From Hibiscus mutabilis (taxonomy: Eukaryota > Streptophyta > Magnoliopsida > Malvales > Malvaceae): a stretch of 64,000 nt of DNA. The DNA lies in the NCBI GenBank assembly GCA_019671005.1, contig CM033718.1:28660508-28724507 (forward strand), written 5' to 3'. Made by a program: the position numbers and the translations under genes. Positions 35,401 through 47,400 of the stretch are shown here, in pieces. Position 1 is the first letter of the stretch. Each line of letters opens with the position of its first letter. The notes beneath the pieces are model-generated. The model searched no databases, had not been told where the DNA came from, and was given only the letters and a program-made list of their open reading frames with translations.

Positions 35401-36243
35401 AATTTTGCATGTTTACTCAATTTCAATTCAATAAAACAGTTTCTATGTTACAAGACTATGTTCATACTTTATCCTTCATTTCCAGCATTGTTTGCTAACA
35501 ATTCAATTTGTTTAAGACATTCTTTACAATATCTAATCATGATCATAATCAATTAATTAATTCCATACTCAATTTTAAGTTCTAATCATTTAATTCTCAC
35601 TTCAAAATTACAATTCAATTTTCCTTCAACCTAGCGTTGTTACACTATCACAAACACATGATTTCCAGCATTGTACCTAGTTTTCATTCTTCAATTTTCA
35701 TGATTCTACAACCATTTAATAATCTAATCACATATTCAACAGCTAATTTCATCTAAAATCATCAAAACAGTCCAATTCAACAAATATAGTTGCCTATTCA
35801 ATTGAACATAAGTAGAATATACTTACTTTGCTTCCTAGTTCAATTTCAATGAAAAATCACTACACATGCAAGCTTAATTTTCCTCTTCAATGGCTGCTTT
35901 TCAAGCTCTATTTCTCTCAATTTTCCCCTCTCTATTTCGGCCAAATGAAATGAAAAAGATGATGACAACGTGGTTATCCACATTAGTGGATTTGTGAAGT
36001 TACTAAATTATCCTTAATTAGTCATTAATCATATAATTAGTCAAGGGCAATTAAGAGAATCATGGAATTTATCATGCAAGCCTCATCTTTCTTACTTAAA
36101 TCAAATTGGTCCTTTGTAATTTAATCACTTATTTCATTCACTCTTTCAATTAGGCCCTTAACTAATCAATTTAGCTTAATTCTAAATTCAATTAAGCTAT
36201 CAACTTATGCAATTTGGTTCCAATACTTCTAAGCTAGGATTTG
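32407..36243 (-). repeat. Relic I left LTR (about 3.84 kb)
   Basis: TGTAACACCCCATCCC... to AAGCTAGGATTTGG. Contains the 18-bp minisatellite (33893) and the LTR core block near 34930-34970. Only spurious short frames. Confidence 0.85.
33893..33982. repeat. 18-bp minisatellite, five units
   Basis: Unit CAATATGCACCGTAGTGC at 33893, 33911, 33929, 33947 and 33965 plus a partial sixth. Confidence 0.93.
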
Positions 36244-36251
36244 GTAAACGT

Positions 36252-36266
36252 GGCTCTGATACCAAA
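36252..36266 (-). other. PBS (minus strand) of the inverted F LTR
   Basis: TGGCTCTGATACCAA reads TTGGTATCAGAGCCA in reverse, a full initiator-Met PBS, better preserved than in the other F copies (TGGTATCAGATTC). Confidence 0.85.
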
Positions 36267-37053
36267 TGATAGAGTAGTGCAAATTTGAATAAAGATAAAA
36301 ATAAAACAAACCAAAATAAAGAACGAATCTAAAAATTCAGATTTGCTTATGGTGGTGGCGTCAATGGACGAAGCTTGAATATGTGGAGATGGCGTGATGA
36401 ATTGATAGTTGTTGTTTTGTCCTCGGCACCGTCTTAGACGCAATTATCTAAGCAAGCAACCTTAAGCGGCTCTAACCCACCCTCCTAGATGCAATTACCT
36501 AGGCAAGCAAGAGTGTGAAGATGATCTCCCTCACAAGAACTCGATGATCTTATGTTGAAGATGGCTTCTAGACAAGTTTACCGAACACTTGCAAACTCAA
36601 AGAATACTAAAATCTCCATAGAAAACTTTTTATTAATCGATGAAATCTGAATTACAATGTGGGTGAAGTCTCCTTTATATTGGCCATTGAGAAGTTTTAA
36701 TCCTACTAAACTTAGGAATTAAATACAATAAACAAATGCTAAAATCTAATCTCCTAATTAGATAAGTGACTTCTAATAATAAATAAATGCTAAAAATAAA
36801 ATCCTAATTAAATCAATCTGATCCTAATAGATATTGCAGAATTCTATATTGATTTAAATTACAAATAATAAAAAAAACCTTGAAAATTTGTAATTATCCA
36901 AAAATCCCGTATTAATCTCGTTTAGGAATTTCTGCATGTGCTGTCTTCGCTAAAATAGACGTATATTGAGATCCAGATGTCCGATCGAGGCATTTCAAGA
37001 TGCTTCGGAAAGCTAATTTGCAACCGGACAAGTTTTAAGAGACATGTTGACCC
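36267..37053 (-). repeat. F LTR in minus orientation, truncated
   Basis: Reverse complement of the F LTR from its 3' end (TGATAGAGTAG in plus) to about 115 bp short of its 5' end. It meets the 37054 LTR head to head with no spacer. Confidence 0.88.
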
Positions 37054-37922
37054 ATACGAGCATGAGAGGGGTCAAAATAATCATCTTGGAAAAGAAGTTG
37101 AAACTGCTTTGCAAGACAGAAACATCAGTCAACTTGCGAAGCATTTTTGGATGGGATCCAGGCATTTATGGGTCAACATGTCTGCTTAAAACTTGTCAGT
37201 CTGCAAATTATCTTTCCAACGCATCTTGAAACGCCTCAATCGGACATATGGATCTCAAGATACGTCTATTTTAGCGAAGACAGCGCATGCAGAAATTCCT
37301 ATACGGGATTTTTGGATAATTGCAAATTTTCAAGATTTTATTTGATTATTTGTAATTTAAATAAATATAGGATTCTACAATATCTATTAGGATCAGATTT
37401 ATTTAATTAAGATTTTATTTTTATCATTTATTTATTATTAGAAGTTACTTATTTAATTATATATATTAGAATTTAGCATTTATTATTGTATTTAATTCCT
37501 AAGTTTAGTAGGATTAGAACTTCTCCATGGCCTATATAAAGGAGGCTTCACCCACATTGCAATTCAGATTTGAATGATTAAATAAAACTCTCTTTTCAGT
37601 TCCAACTTGCAAGAACATTATCTTGTGTTTTAGAAGCAAATCGATTTTCAAGTTCTCCGGGATTTGTTGTTGAAGATCTTCACACTTCTGCTTGCCATAC
37701 AATCGTGTTTGGGAGGGTGGGTTAGAGCCGCTTGAGGTTGCTTGCTTGGATAATTGCGTCTAAGAGGGTGCTGAAGATAGCTATCAATTCATCACTCCAT
37801 CTCCACATATTCAAGCTTCCTCCAGTGACGCCACCACCACAAGCAAATCTAAATTTTCAGATTTGTTCTTTATTTTGGTTTGTTTTGTTTTTCTCGTTAT
37901 TCGGATTTGTGCTACCCTATCA
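37054..37922 (+). repeat. F LTR (first plus-strand LTR of the array)
   Basis: Starts ATACGAGCATGAG (the first TG is lost at the inverted junction) and ends CCCTATCA. TATA candidate TATATAAAGG at 37533-37542. Its 3' third (TTCTCCGGGATTTGTTG ... ACAATCGTGTTTGGG) differs from the next LTR and matches 53502-54373. Confidence 0.88.
37533..37542 (+). promoter_or_regulatory. Candidate TATA box, F LTR
   Basis: TATATAAAGG; repeated at 39067-39076 and, on the minus strand, at 53883-53892. It is missing from the F LTRs at 40134-41000 and 52132-52848, which have deletions there. Confidence 0.6.
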
Positions 37923-37924
37923 TT

Positions 37925-37934
37925 TGGTATCAGA
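37925..37934 (+). other. PBS of F interior 1
   Basis: TGGTATCAGA two bases after the LTR end. Confidence 0.8.
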
Positions 37935-37952
37935 TTCAGGTCGTTCTTGAGG

Positions 37953-38574
37953 ATGTCATTGAGCAACGTATTGGATTTTACCCTTTTGGGGACTCGATGT
38001 CATTATTGTTGTCGACTAGATCATTCAGGGTATGATTTTCCAGATAAGTTTTATTTTCAAGAAAATTTCTTGAGAGATATGTTGCTTGAATTCATGTCTT
38101 CTAATGATATTGAAATCCGTGATCCGGAGCATGATCAAGAAATTTGTTCTTCTAAACAACATGAGGAAGACGATACCATCGAGAGTTTAACCTTGCCTAT
38201 TGATGAGGAAGAAATTATAAGTAGTGTGTTTATTTCTAGTGACGAACCTACTATTCCAATTCAAGATGATCATCAAATGACAAACACCGATGAAGGTACC
38301 TTACAATCAAAAGGTATCATTGCATGTTTCCAAAAATCTATTTATGCTTATTCCTCTTTTAGCATTAATAACAATTTTGAAGATGAGAATGAGTTACTTT
38401 GCGACCAAAAGAACAATAATGATGATCCAATGAGAAGGAACTTGTAAATTACATTGCAAAAAGAGACTCTGCAAAAGGATCCTTCAAGACGTCATCTCTT
38501 CTATGGTACTTTGATGAACTTCCTCCATTTACTGATCTATATTCGAGGGCGAATCTTTTTGAGGAGTGGGGGAA
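37953..38574 (+). pseudogene. F-element ORF, copy 1 (CCHC-like protein, frameshifted)
   Basis: ATG at 37953 (MSLSNVLDFTLLGTR). An N-terminal knuckle-like motif CHYCCRLDHSGYDF has C-C-H in CCHC spacing, but the last Cys is Phe. An acidic region follows (DPEHDQEICSSKQHEEDD; TLPIDEEEIISSVF), then a Ser/Asn-rich part. A one-base deletion near 38430 causes an early stop at 38447; the alternate frame continues to DLYSRANLFEEWG at the PPT. Compared with the intact copy on the minus strand (53471-52671), most residues agree. Function unknown; possibly a remnant of a Gag nucleocapsid segment fused to a pol tail. Confidence 0.7.
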
Positions 38575-39481
38575 TGATACGAGCATGAGAGGGGTCAAAA
38601 TAATCATCTTGGAAAAGAAGTTGAAACTGCTTTGCAAGACAGAAACATCAATCAACTTGCGAAGCATTTTTGGATGGGATCCAGGCATTTATGGGTCAAC
38701 ATGTCTTCTTAAAACTTGTCCGGCTGCAAATTATCTTTCCAACGCATCTTGAAACGCCTCAATCGGACATCTGGATCTCAAGATACGTCTATTTTAGCGA
38801 AGACAACGCATGCAGAAATTCCTATACGGGATTAATACGGGATTTTTGGATAATTACGAATTTCAAAGATTTTATTTGATTATTTGTAATTTAAATCAAC
38901 ATAGAATTCTGCAATATCTATTAGGATTAGATTTATTTAATTAGGATTTTATTTTTAGCATTTATTTATTATTAGAAGTTACTTATCTAATTAGGAGATT
39001 AGATTTTAGCATTTATTTATTGTATTTAATTCCTAAGTTTAGTAGGATTAAAACTTGTCCATGGCCTATATAAAGGAGGCTTCACCCACATTGTAATTCA
39101 GATTTCATTGATTAATAAAAAGTTCTCATTGGAGATTTTAGTATTCTTTGAGTTTGCAAGTATTCGGTAAACTTGTCTAGAAGCCATCTTCAACATAAGA
39201 TCATCGAGTTCTTATGAGGGAGATCATCTTCACACTCTTGCTTGCCTAGGTAATTACTTCTAGGAGGGTGGGTTAGAGCCACTTGAGGTTGCTTGCTTAG
39301 ATAATTGCGTCTAAGAGGGTGCTGAGGACAAAACAACAACTATCAATTCATCATGCCATCTACACATATTCAAGCTTCCTCCATTGACGCCACCACCATA
39401 AGCAAATATGAATTTTTAGATTTGTTCTTTATTTTGGTGTGTTTTGTTTTTCTCTTTATTCGAATTTGCGCTACTATATCA
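38575..39481 (+). repeat. F LTR (middle)
   Basis: TGATACGAGCATG...CTATATCA, 907 bp. PPT GAGGAGTGGGGGAA precedes it; PBS-like TGGTATCGGATTC follows. Confidence 0.88.
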
Positions 39482-39510
39482 TTTGGTATCGGATTCAGGT
39501 CGTTCTTGAG

Positions 39511-40133
39511 ATGTCGTTGAGCAACATATTGGATTTTACCCTTTTGGTGACTCGATGTCATTATTGTTGTCGACTAGATCATTCAGGGTATGATTGTCCA
39601 GATAAGTTTTATTTTCAAGAAAAATTTTGAGAGATATGTTGTCTGAATTCATGTGTTCTAATGATATTGAAATCCGTGATCCGGAGCATGATCAAGAAAT
39701 TTGTTCTTCTAAACAACATGAGGAAGACGATACCATCGAGAGTTTAACCTTGCCTATTGATTAGGAAGAAATTATAAGTAGTGTGTTTGTTTCCAATGAC
39801 GAACCTACTATTACGATTCAAGATGATCATTAAAACGACAAACACCGACGAAGGTACCTTACAATCAAAAGGTATCATTGAATGTTTTCAGAATTTTATT
39901 TATGCTTATTCCTCTTTTAGCATTAATAACAATTTTGAAGATGAGAATGAGTTAATTTGCAACCAAAAGAACAATCGTGATGATCCCAATGAGAAGGAAC
40001 TTGTAAATTACATTGCAAAAAGAGACTCTGCAAAAGGATCCTTCAATGCGTCTTTTCTTCTATGGTACTTTGATGAACTTCCTCCATTTACCAATCTAGA
40101 TTCGAGGGCGAATTTATTTGAGGAGTGGGGGAA
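39511..40133 (+). pseudogene. F-element ORF, copy 2 (intact CCHC but broken frame)
   Basis: ATG at 39511 (MSLSNILDFTLLVTR). This is the only copy here with a full CCHC set: CHYCCRLDHSGYDC. A deletion near 39625 stops the frame at 39630, a TAG near 39762 follows, and there is another break near 39835. The distal part (from about 39838) reads on to LDSRANLFEEWG and through the PPT into the next LTR. Confidence 0.7.
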
Positions 40134-41000
40134 TGATACGAGCATGAGAGGGGTCAAAATAATCATCTTGGAAAAGAAGTTGAAACTGCTTTGCAAGTCA
40201 GAAACATCAGTCAACTTGCGAAGCATTTTTGGATGGGATCCAGGCATTTATGGGTCAACATGTCTTCTTAAAACGTGTCCAGCTGCAACTTTGCTTTCCA
40301 ACTTATCTTGAAACGCCTCAATTGGACATCTAGATCTCAAGATACGTCTATTTTAGCGAAGACAGCGCATGCAGAAATTCCTATACGAGATTTTTGGATA
40401 ATTACGAATTTTCAAGATTTTATTTGATTATTTGTAATTTAAATCAACATAGGATTATGCAATATCTATTAGGATCAGATTTATTTAATTAGAATTTTAT
40501 TTTTAGAATTTATTTATTATTAGAAGTTATTTATCTAATTAGGATTAGATTTTAGCATTTATTTATTGTATTTAATTCCTAAGTTTAGTAGGATTAAAAG
40601 TTCTCCACATTGTAATTCAGATTTCATTGATTAATAAAAAGTTCTCTTTGGAGATTTTAGTATTCTTTGAGTTTGCAAGTGTTCGGTAAACTTGTCTAGA
40701 AGCCATCTTCAACATAAGATCATCGAGTTCTTGTGAGGGAGATCATCTTCACATTCTTGCTTGCCTAGGTAATTGCATCTAGGAGGGTGGGTTAGATCCG
40801 CTTGGGGTTGCTTGCTTAGATAATTGCGTCTAAAAGGGTGCCGAGGACATAACAACAACTATCAATTCATCACGCCATCTCCACATATTCAAGCTTCCTC
40901 CATTGACGCCACCACCATAAGCAAATCTGAATTTTTAGATTTGTTCTTTATTTTGGTTTGTTTTGTTTTTCTCTTTATTCGAATTTGCTCTACTCTATCA
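40134..41000 (+). repeat. F LTR (last of the array)
   Basis: TGATACGAGC...CTCTATCA, 867 bp; joins relic I right LTR at 41001. The promoter segment with TATATAAAGG is deleted near 40605. Confidence 0.87.
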
Positions 41001-44000
41001 CATTTCAACTAGCTCATTTATATCTCAAGATACTATTTGTTCAACCGATGAACATGTTCAATACAAAGCATCCAACTTACATTCTTTTACATGTTCATAC
41101 CCTATTCGAATATCTAGTGTCCCCTTAGTACAATTCATTTGTTTCATTTTCAATCAAAACATAACATTTCATGGCATCCTTAGATAATACATTGTTAATG
41201 CATGCTTGATCATACCTTATCTCCAATCAATAGACATTGTCGAATCATTCCAAAAGCCATAAGAACAAATGCATGATCATACCATTCTAGTCTAGCATTT
41301 GATTCATACAAGGTTCAACAAGCATTTCAAATCTATCATATTATGAGCAACATTATACCAACTTATATATACATATCAACTAAGTCATATACATAGTTTG
41401 AATCATCCAAATTGTTTTCATGTTAGGCCCATCAAAACATTACACAAACTAGTCTTAACAACACCACAAAATGCATTATCAAGACTTCCTGTTACAAGTT
41501 CTAGTGCCACAAAACTAGGAGTATACAAAGAGTATGAAATCATACTTTAAGCTCGATTCAAAGTGTTGCTTCAAACCCAAGATATCCTCTTGAAGTATAT
41601 TTAATCTGTTATGGGAAGAATGAGAAGAAGAGTGGTAAGTACAAGTTATGTACTTAGTGAGGTAACACTAAGTCTAGCCAATTTCAAGTATATATATCCA
41701 AGTTTACATGTAATCCAAAGAATCAAGACCATCACCATAAATCATGTACCATTCGAATTGCAAGGAGGAAAACATATGCAAGTTTAACATATCACTCAAT
41801 CAATCATAGCAACATCCATCATGTAACCTTAAGCTATTCGAACATCTTGCTTAGAAGACAAGCAACCAATATTCCAACTATCAAGTAGGCATCCTTACAC
41901 AAAGTCATCATTTATACATTTCTTCCATGAGAAGTAACTAATTATTCAACCATTCATGAGTCATCTTTCAAAGCAAGGAAGTTCATTTAAATATCTTACA
42001 ATACACACAATATTCATTTGAATCATTAAGTCATCTTATAACACCCTCTGTAAGTAGCTTACTAGATAATCAAATCTTTATCAATATGCACCGAAGTGCC
42101 AATATGCATCGTAGTGCCAATATGCACCGAAGTGCCAATATGTATCGTAGTGCCAATATGCACCGAAGTGCCAATATGTACCGTCATACCAATATGCACC
42201 GTAGTGCCAATATGAGCTCCAGATTCTAAGGCATGTTCTCCTATCTATCAAACTAGCTACCAAGGTTGTTGATTATCCATTTCATTTAAGCTTTATACAT
42301 TTCATGATCCAATATAAGGTTATGCCATTTAAAGGCCAAGCCCTTAGGCTTATGGAGTCTTAACTCCCAAAACAAAACTATCCATGCAATTCGAATAGCA
42401 TGAATACAATGTGGTACCATTGTTCAATTCATTTCAATCAGCCATGTATAACATTCACAAACACATGCATATGTATGCAATGTGTGTACCTTATACTCCA
42501 AGCAAGCATGTCATTTCTTACCTTTGGCATAAGCAATGCAACATGACAAACATTTCATTACATTTTCTTAACAACCAAGTAACACATAGATCATGGCATC
42601 AAACAAGTTATCATACATGTCATTCTTCCCTTAATTAGCCAAATATGCATTAGGTCATGTTACATGGAAATTTCATTGAATTAACAATAGCAAAGTTGTT
42701 TTGGTCCTAAGTCCCAACCCTAAGGATAGTTACACTCACAATACTCCTAGTAATTCAATTGTCTTGAATCCAAATCCCTTTGCCTCTAGCTTTGGGATGT
42801 CCACCCCTATCCTCTTCTTCCCCAACTTACTGCCCTTGGTCTAGCAAGCATAACACATGCACATTTCATCAAAACAAGCACATAATATCACACAATCATA
42901 ATAGCAATGTTACTAGATTTGTACCTAACATTTAGCTACTATTTTTATGCTTCCTTTTAAGCATTTCTTACCAGTTCAATTCCATGTTGTTATTAGTTCA
43001 TTTTAAAGCATAATTGGACAGGTTACAATGTCTCAAAACTGTTTTGGAAACAGTTTGTTACTAGGTGCAAAAACAGCCCCAAACTGCCTAGGACATTGCT
43101 GCCTAGCAGTTTGCACACTGTCCCTTTAAATGGCCATATCTTTTAATCTGTATGTCATAATTTCAATTGCTATACACCATTGGAAATCTAAAAAAATTGT
43201 CTATAAGACCGTAATAGACTTGCATTTTAGTTCTTATCCAATTAATACAGTTTATTGTTCAAAGATAGGGCATTTATACTGCCTGGACAGTTTGCACTGT
43301 CCAGCAATTCCTATTTACAATTTCCAGCATAGAACCCAGTTTTCAATTTTGTTTTCACCTAATGAAAGTAGACATACTAAGGATCATGTCGTTAAAATTT
43401 TAGCCCTGAATTTGATCTATACAATTTTTGGTGAATTTTCAAAATGACTGTCCAGAACAGAGCAATTCTGGGCAGATTACACCTATTCACATTTTAATGC
43501 CTTAAATTCATTTTAACCAATATTTTGGCCCTATAATTCATTTCATATGATATCCTAAACATTTTGAGTTAATGTTAATCCATTATTCAAGGCATCCAAA
43601 ACAGAATAAGTTGGTTACAATGCCTAATTTTGCATGTTTACTCAATTTCAATTCAATAAAACAGTTTCTATGTTACAAGACTATGTTCATACTTTTATCC
43701 TTCATTTCCAGCATTGTTTGCTAACAATTCAATTTGTTTAACACCTTCTTTACAATATCTAATCATGATCATAATCAATTCATTAATTCCATACCCAATT
43801 TAAGTTATGATCATTCAATTCTCAGTTCAACATCACAATTCAATTTTCCAGTGACCTAGCTTTGTTACACTATCACAAACACATGATTTCCAGCATTGTA
43901 CCTAGTTTTCATTCTTCAATTTGCATGATTCTACAACCATTTAATCAACTAATCACATATTCAATAGCTAATTTCATCTAACATCATCAAAACAGTCCAA

Positions 44001-44478
44001 TTCAACAAATATAGTTGCCTATTCAATTGAACATAAGTATAATATACTTACTTTGTTTCCTAGTTCAATTTCAATGAAAAATCACTACACATGCAAGCTT
44101 AATTTTCCTCTTCAATGGGTGATTTTCAAGCTCTTTTTCTCTCAAATTTCCTCTCTCTATTTCGGCCAAATTAAATGAAAGAGATGATGACAATGTGGTT
44201 ATCCACATTAGTGGATTTGTGAAGTTACTAAACTATCCTTAATTAGTTACTAATCATATAATTAGCCAAGGGCAATTAAGAGAATCATTAAATTTATCAT
44301 GCAAGCCTCATCTTTCTTACTTAAATCAAATTGGTCCTTTGTAATTTGATCACTTATTTCATTCATTCTTTTAATTAGGCCCTTAACTAATCAATTTAGC
44401 TTAATTCTAAATTCAATTAAGTTATCAACTTATGCAATTTGGTTCCAATACTTCTAAGCTAGGATTTGGGGTGTTACG
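41001..44478 (-). repeat. Relic I right LTR, 5'-clipped copy
   Basis: Aligns to about 32813-36243 of the left LTR and runs on to GGGGTGTTACG, the complete outer end. The inner 400 bp are missing. Confidence 0.87.
42082..42207. repeat. 18-bp minisatellite, seven units
   Basis: Same unit as 33893 (CAATATGCACCGAAGTGC and variants), seven copies in 42082-42207, against five in the other LTR of the same relic. Confidence 0.93.
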
Positions 44479-44483
44479 GTTCA
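44479..44483. repeat. TSD, right copy (GTTCA), of relic I
   Basis: Exact match to 32402-32406. Confidence 0.88.
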
Positions 44484-47400
44484 TTTTAATCAATTAAACT
44501 AGCATGAATAATCCCTTATGTTAAATCTTGACTTCTAATTCATTTTAGATTTAGTCCAAGCACAATTTCATTTTATGTACTTTGTTCTAACAATTCAAGC
44601 AAATCAAGTAACATATTCAAAGGTGGTGAATTTAGTTCACTTACTTCTTTTCAAATTTTAGGTTCTTTATTTCAAGCATAACTTATTTAGGCTTCAATTC
44701 AATTTTAGCAAATCTTAGATAGTCCACAAGGTACTATTCGAATAGCTCTTAGCACCCCAAGATCAAACATTTCAATTTAAGTTTTATACTACACCAATCA
44801 AGCAAAGATCACAACCACAAGAATTACACAACTTCAAGTAAGAAATCATATGATTTCTTTCGAATAGGTGCCTTATATTACCATGTATGTTTTCAAGTTA
44901 CAAGCAAGTTTAGATTATCAAGTTTATCAATTCATCCATGTATATTCCTTACCTTACAAGTCATTGTCGAGAAACAGGAGCATAAATATTCATTCAAGTT
45001 TAGTTTGGCTCATTCTTAATCTTATTGACATGTTTTGTTTATTTTAATCAAGTTTAACCATGCTAAGCTTTAATCAAGCAAAGTCAAGTCCTAGCTAGTT
45101 CATCTAGCATCATTCAATTACAAGCAAGTAACCATTTCAAGTAACCACTGTTTTTAGAAAAAATCAAACAAATCAAGCAAGAAGGACATCACACCATTCG
45201 AACAAGGTGACCATATACCTTATAACTTATCTTTCAAGTAACATGCAATTCAAGTTAACATGTTTACCATTTTACTCATGTGAATTCATTACTTTACCAT
45301 TTCATTATCAAGAATCAAGTTTGATCACTCTTCATTCATGATTACAAGTGTTTGTTTCAAGTTCATTTATTCTTGTTTTGCCTTGGTGTAGATAGTAGGA
45401 CTAGGTAATCAAGTCTCAAGTGGGTACACAAAGTACCTACCAAGTGGGTAGACAAAGTACTTAGTAAGTAGGTACACAAGGTACCTAACAAGTGGGTACA
45501 CAAGGTACCTAGCAAGTGGGTACACAAAGTACCTAAACAAGAAGGTGTCCTCAACACCACATAAGTGGGTACAGAAAGTACCTAGCAATATGATGCCTAC
45601 CGCATCTAACAAGAAGGTGTCTATAACACCAAGCAAGATGGTACACAAAGTACCTAACAAGTTGAGCTCTAGACTCTAAGGCACGTCGTTCTACCTAAGA
45701 CTAACTAGCAACCAAGGACTTATTGAATCTTTTATTATCAAGCAATCACACATCAAGTTTTTAAGCATCAAGCAATTCAAGATCAAATTCATTTTAAGCC
45801 TTTATGCCCTGTGAACCTTAGTTCATTTTACAAGTGATCAAGAATTTCAAGCATCAAGTAAGGTCACTCAAACCTTCAAGCAATTCAAACAAGCTATTCA
45901 AGACAAGGTAGCACGTTTCATTCATTTTCATTAGGTATCAGGCAAGAATTTTTCTTAAGCATTCATGTAGTATTCGAATGGTCTTATTAAGCATTTGTTT
46001 CATAGTCTAGCTTTAGTATCAAGTTATTTACATATCCAGCATTCAATAGTTCCAAGTGTATATTCAATTTAAATGTCCATTACCTATCAAGAAAGGTCAT
46101 GTAGTCAATCAAATGTTTAAATCAGAATCACTTAAGTATCAAGCTTATCCAAGTTTAAGTATTTAATAGTCAAGCACATTCAAGTTCAAGCCTTATTCTT
46201 CAAGGTTATGATCGCCCTTAAGTTAATTAGAGTCTTAGCTCAAGTGATATGTATCATTCTGGTATTGTCAAGTACATATATTCATGTTTTAGATTATCAA
46301 GCATGTTTATCCTAGACATATCAAGAAGCATTCAAGAATTCAAGTAAATTCAAACAATGGTTACATAGTTCATTTGCATGGCCAGAATTACATCAAGCAT
46401 ATCTCATTAACCCAATTTCCATTTAAGCATTCTTCCCTTATACATTTACAAATAGAATTTAGGTTCATTTCATGACAATTCCATATCAACAAGGTAACAA
46501 ATGTAATTGGTTAAGACCTAAGTCTTAACCCTAAGTAAAGCTACACCCACCTTGTATCCTGAAGTTACGGGATACCCGAATCCTCATTCATATGCCGATA
46601 CTTATCCATCCTTTCTATCATTTTCTTAATCTAGTATTCAAATAATGTAAGCATGTATTAGAACCAAATCAGACTCAATTCACACATGCATTCCATTTTA
46701 AGTATACATGCTATTACAAACACCAAAACTGTTTTCTGGCAGTTTGTACACCCTTCACTAAATTGTCTATATCTTTTAATATACACGTCGGAATTTAAAT
46801 CAATTTATACCGTTGGAAAGCTAACGTAATTATCTATCCATCCATATATGGATCATATTTTTAGCCCTTCTACATCAATACATTTTTTTAGTTAAAGTCG
46901 AGTCAATTTACAGTTTCAAAACTGCCCAGATTACACTTAGGTCCACTTTAGTAAGCTAATTAGCCTATGACCCTTATTCCATTAAATTTAGTCCTTTTAG
47001 ACCTTGATTACCCTGTTTTTACCAGTCAAGATTGGTCCTAAAATAATCCATTTCAGTCCTTAAATTAACAGTTTTTCCAGAACAGTCCGTATTTCACTAA
47101 TTCTGCCAATTACACTATAAGCAATCCATTTAGCTACAATTCATGCAATTCGAGTTATCCAGCATTCATTTTAACCTTTCCCCTGTTTTTAACTAGATTT
47201 TCCAGAATTTAATCTTATCCATTTCAACCCCAAATTCAATGATTTATTCAAAACAGTCCCTAGTCAATTTATAGCAACAAGTGTGACTAGTTCAGTTACT
47301 AGGTCCATTTCTAGCATTTAGACACCATTTCTAATTGTTTAATGATCCAATTCATTTTATATACAAGTTGTTCCAGCAATGTTTCATTCAATTAAATCTA

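Larger units (their letters stand above)
36244..41000. mobile_element. F-element array (one inverted LTR, then LTR-int-LTR-int-LTR)
   Basis: Order: minus-strand F LTR 36267-37053 (with PBS 36252-36266), then plus-strand LTR 37054-37922, interior 37923-38574, LTR 38575-39481, interior 39482-40133, LTR 40134-41000. Each interior is flanked by a PBS and a PPT. Neighbouring units share LTRs, so the array arose by recombination or insertion of F copies into one another. No TSD is identifiable because both outer flanks were rearranged. Confidence 0.85.
32407..44478 (-). mobile_element. Tekay-type relic I (minus strand): two LTRs with the interior replaced by an F array
   Basis: Left LTR 32407-36243 and right LTR 41001-44478 are near-identical over about 3.4 kb and bounded by exact GTTCA. 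The interior expected between them is missing; 36244-41000 is made of F elements instead. The left LTR lacks about 10 bp at its inner end and the right LTR lacks about 400 bp at its inner end, so the interior was probably deleted between F insertions. Confidence 0.85.

Noticed and set aside
42081..42263. Minus-strand frame rich in Tyr/Trp/His repeats
   Set aside because: Produced by the 18-bp minisatellite, whose period is a multiple of three; no start context or homology.
45363..45660. Two Leu/Thr/Cys-rich repetitive minus-strand frames
   Set aside because: By-products of the 24-bp minisatellite in relic H.
33893..45660. Regular repeats considered as a CRISPR-like array
   Set aside because: Head-to-tail tandem units with no unique spacers, inside plant LTRs.
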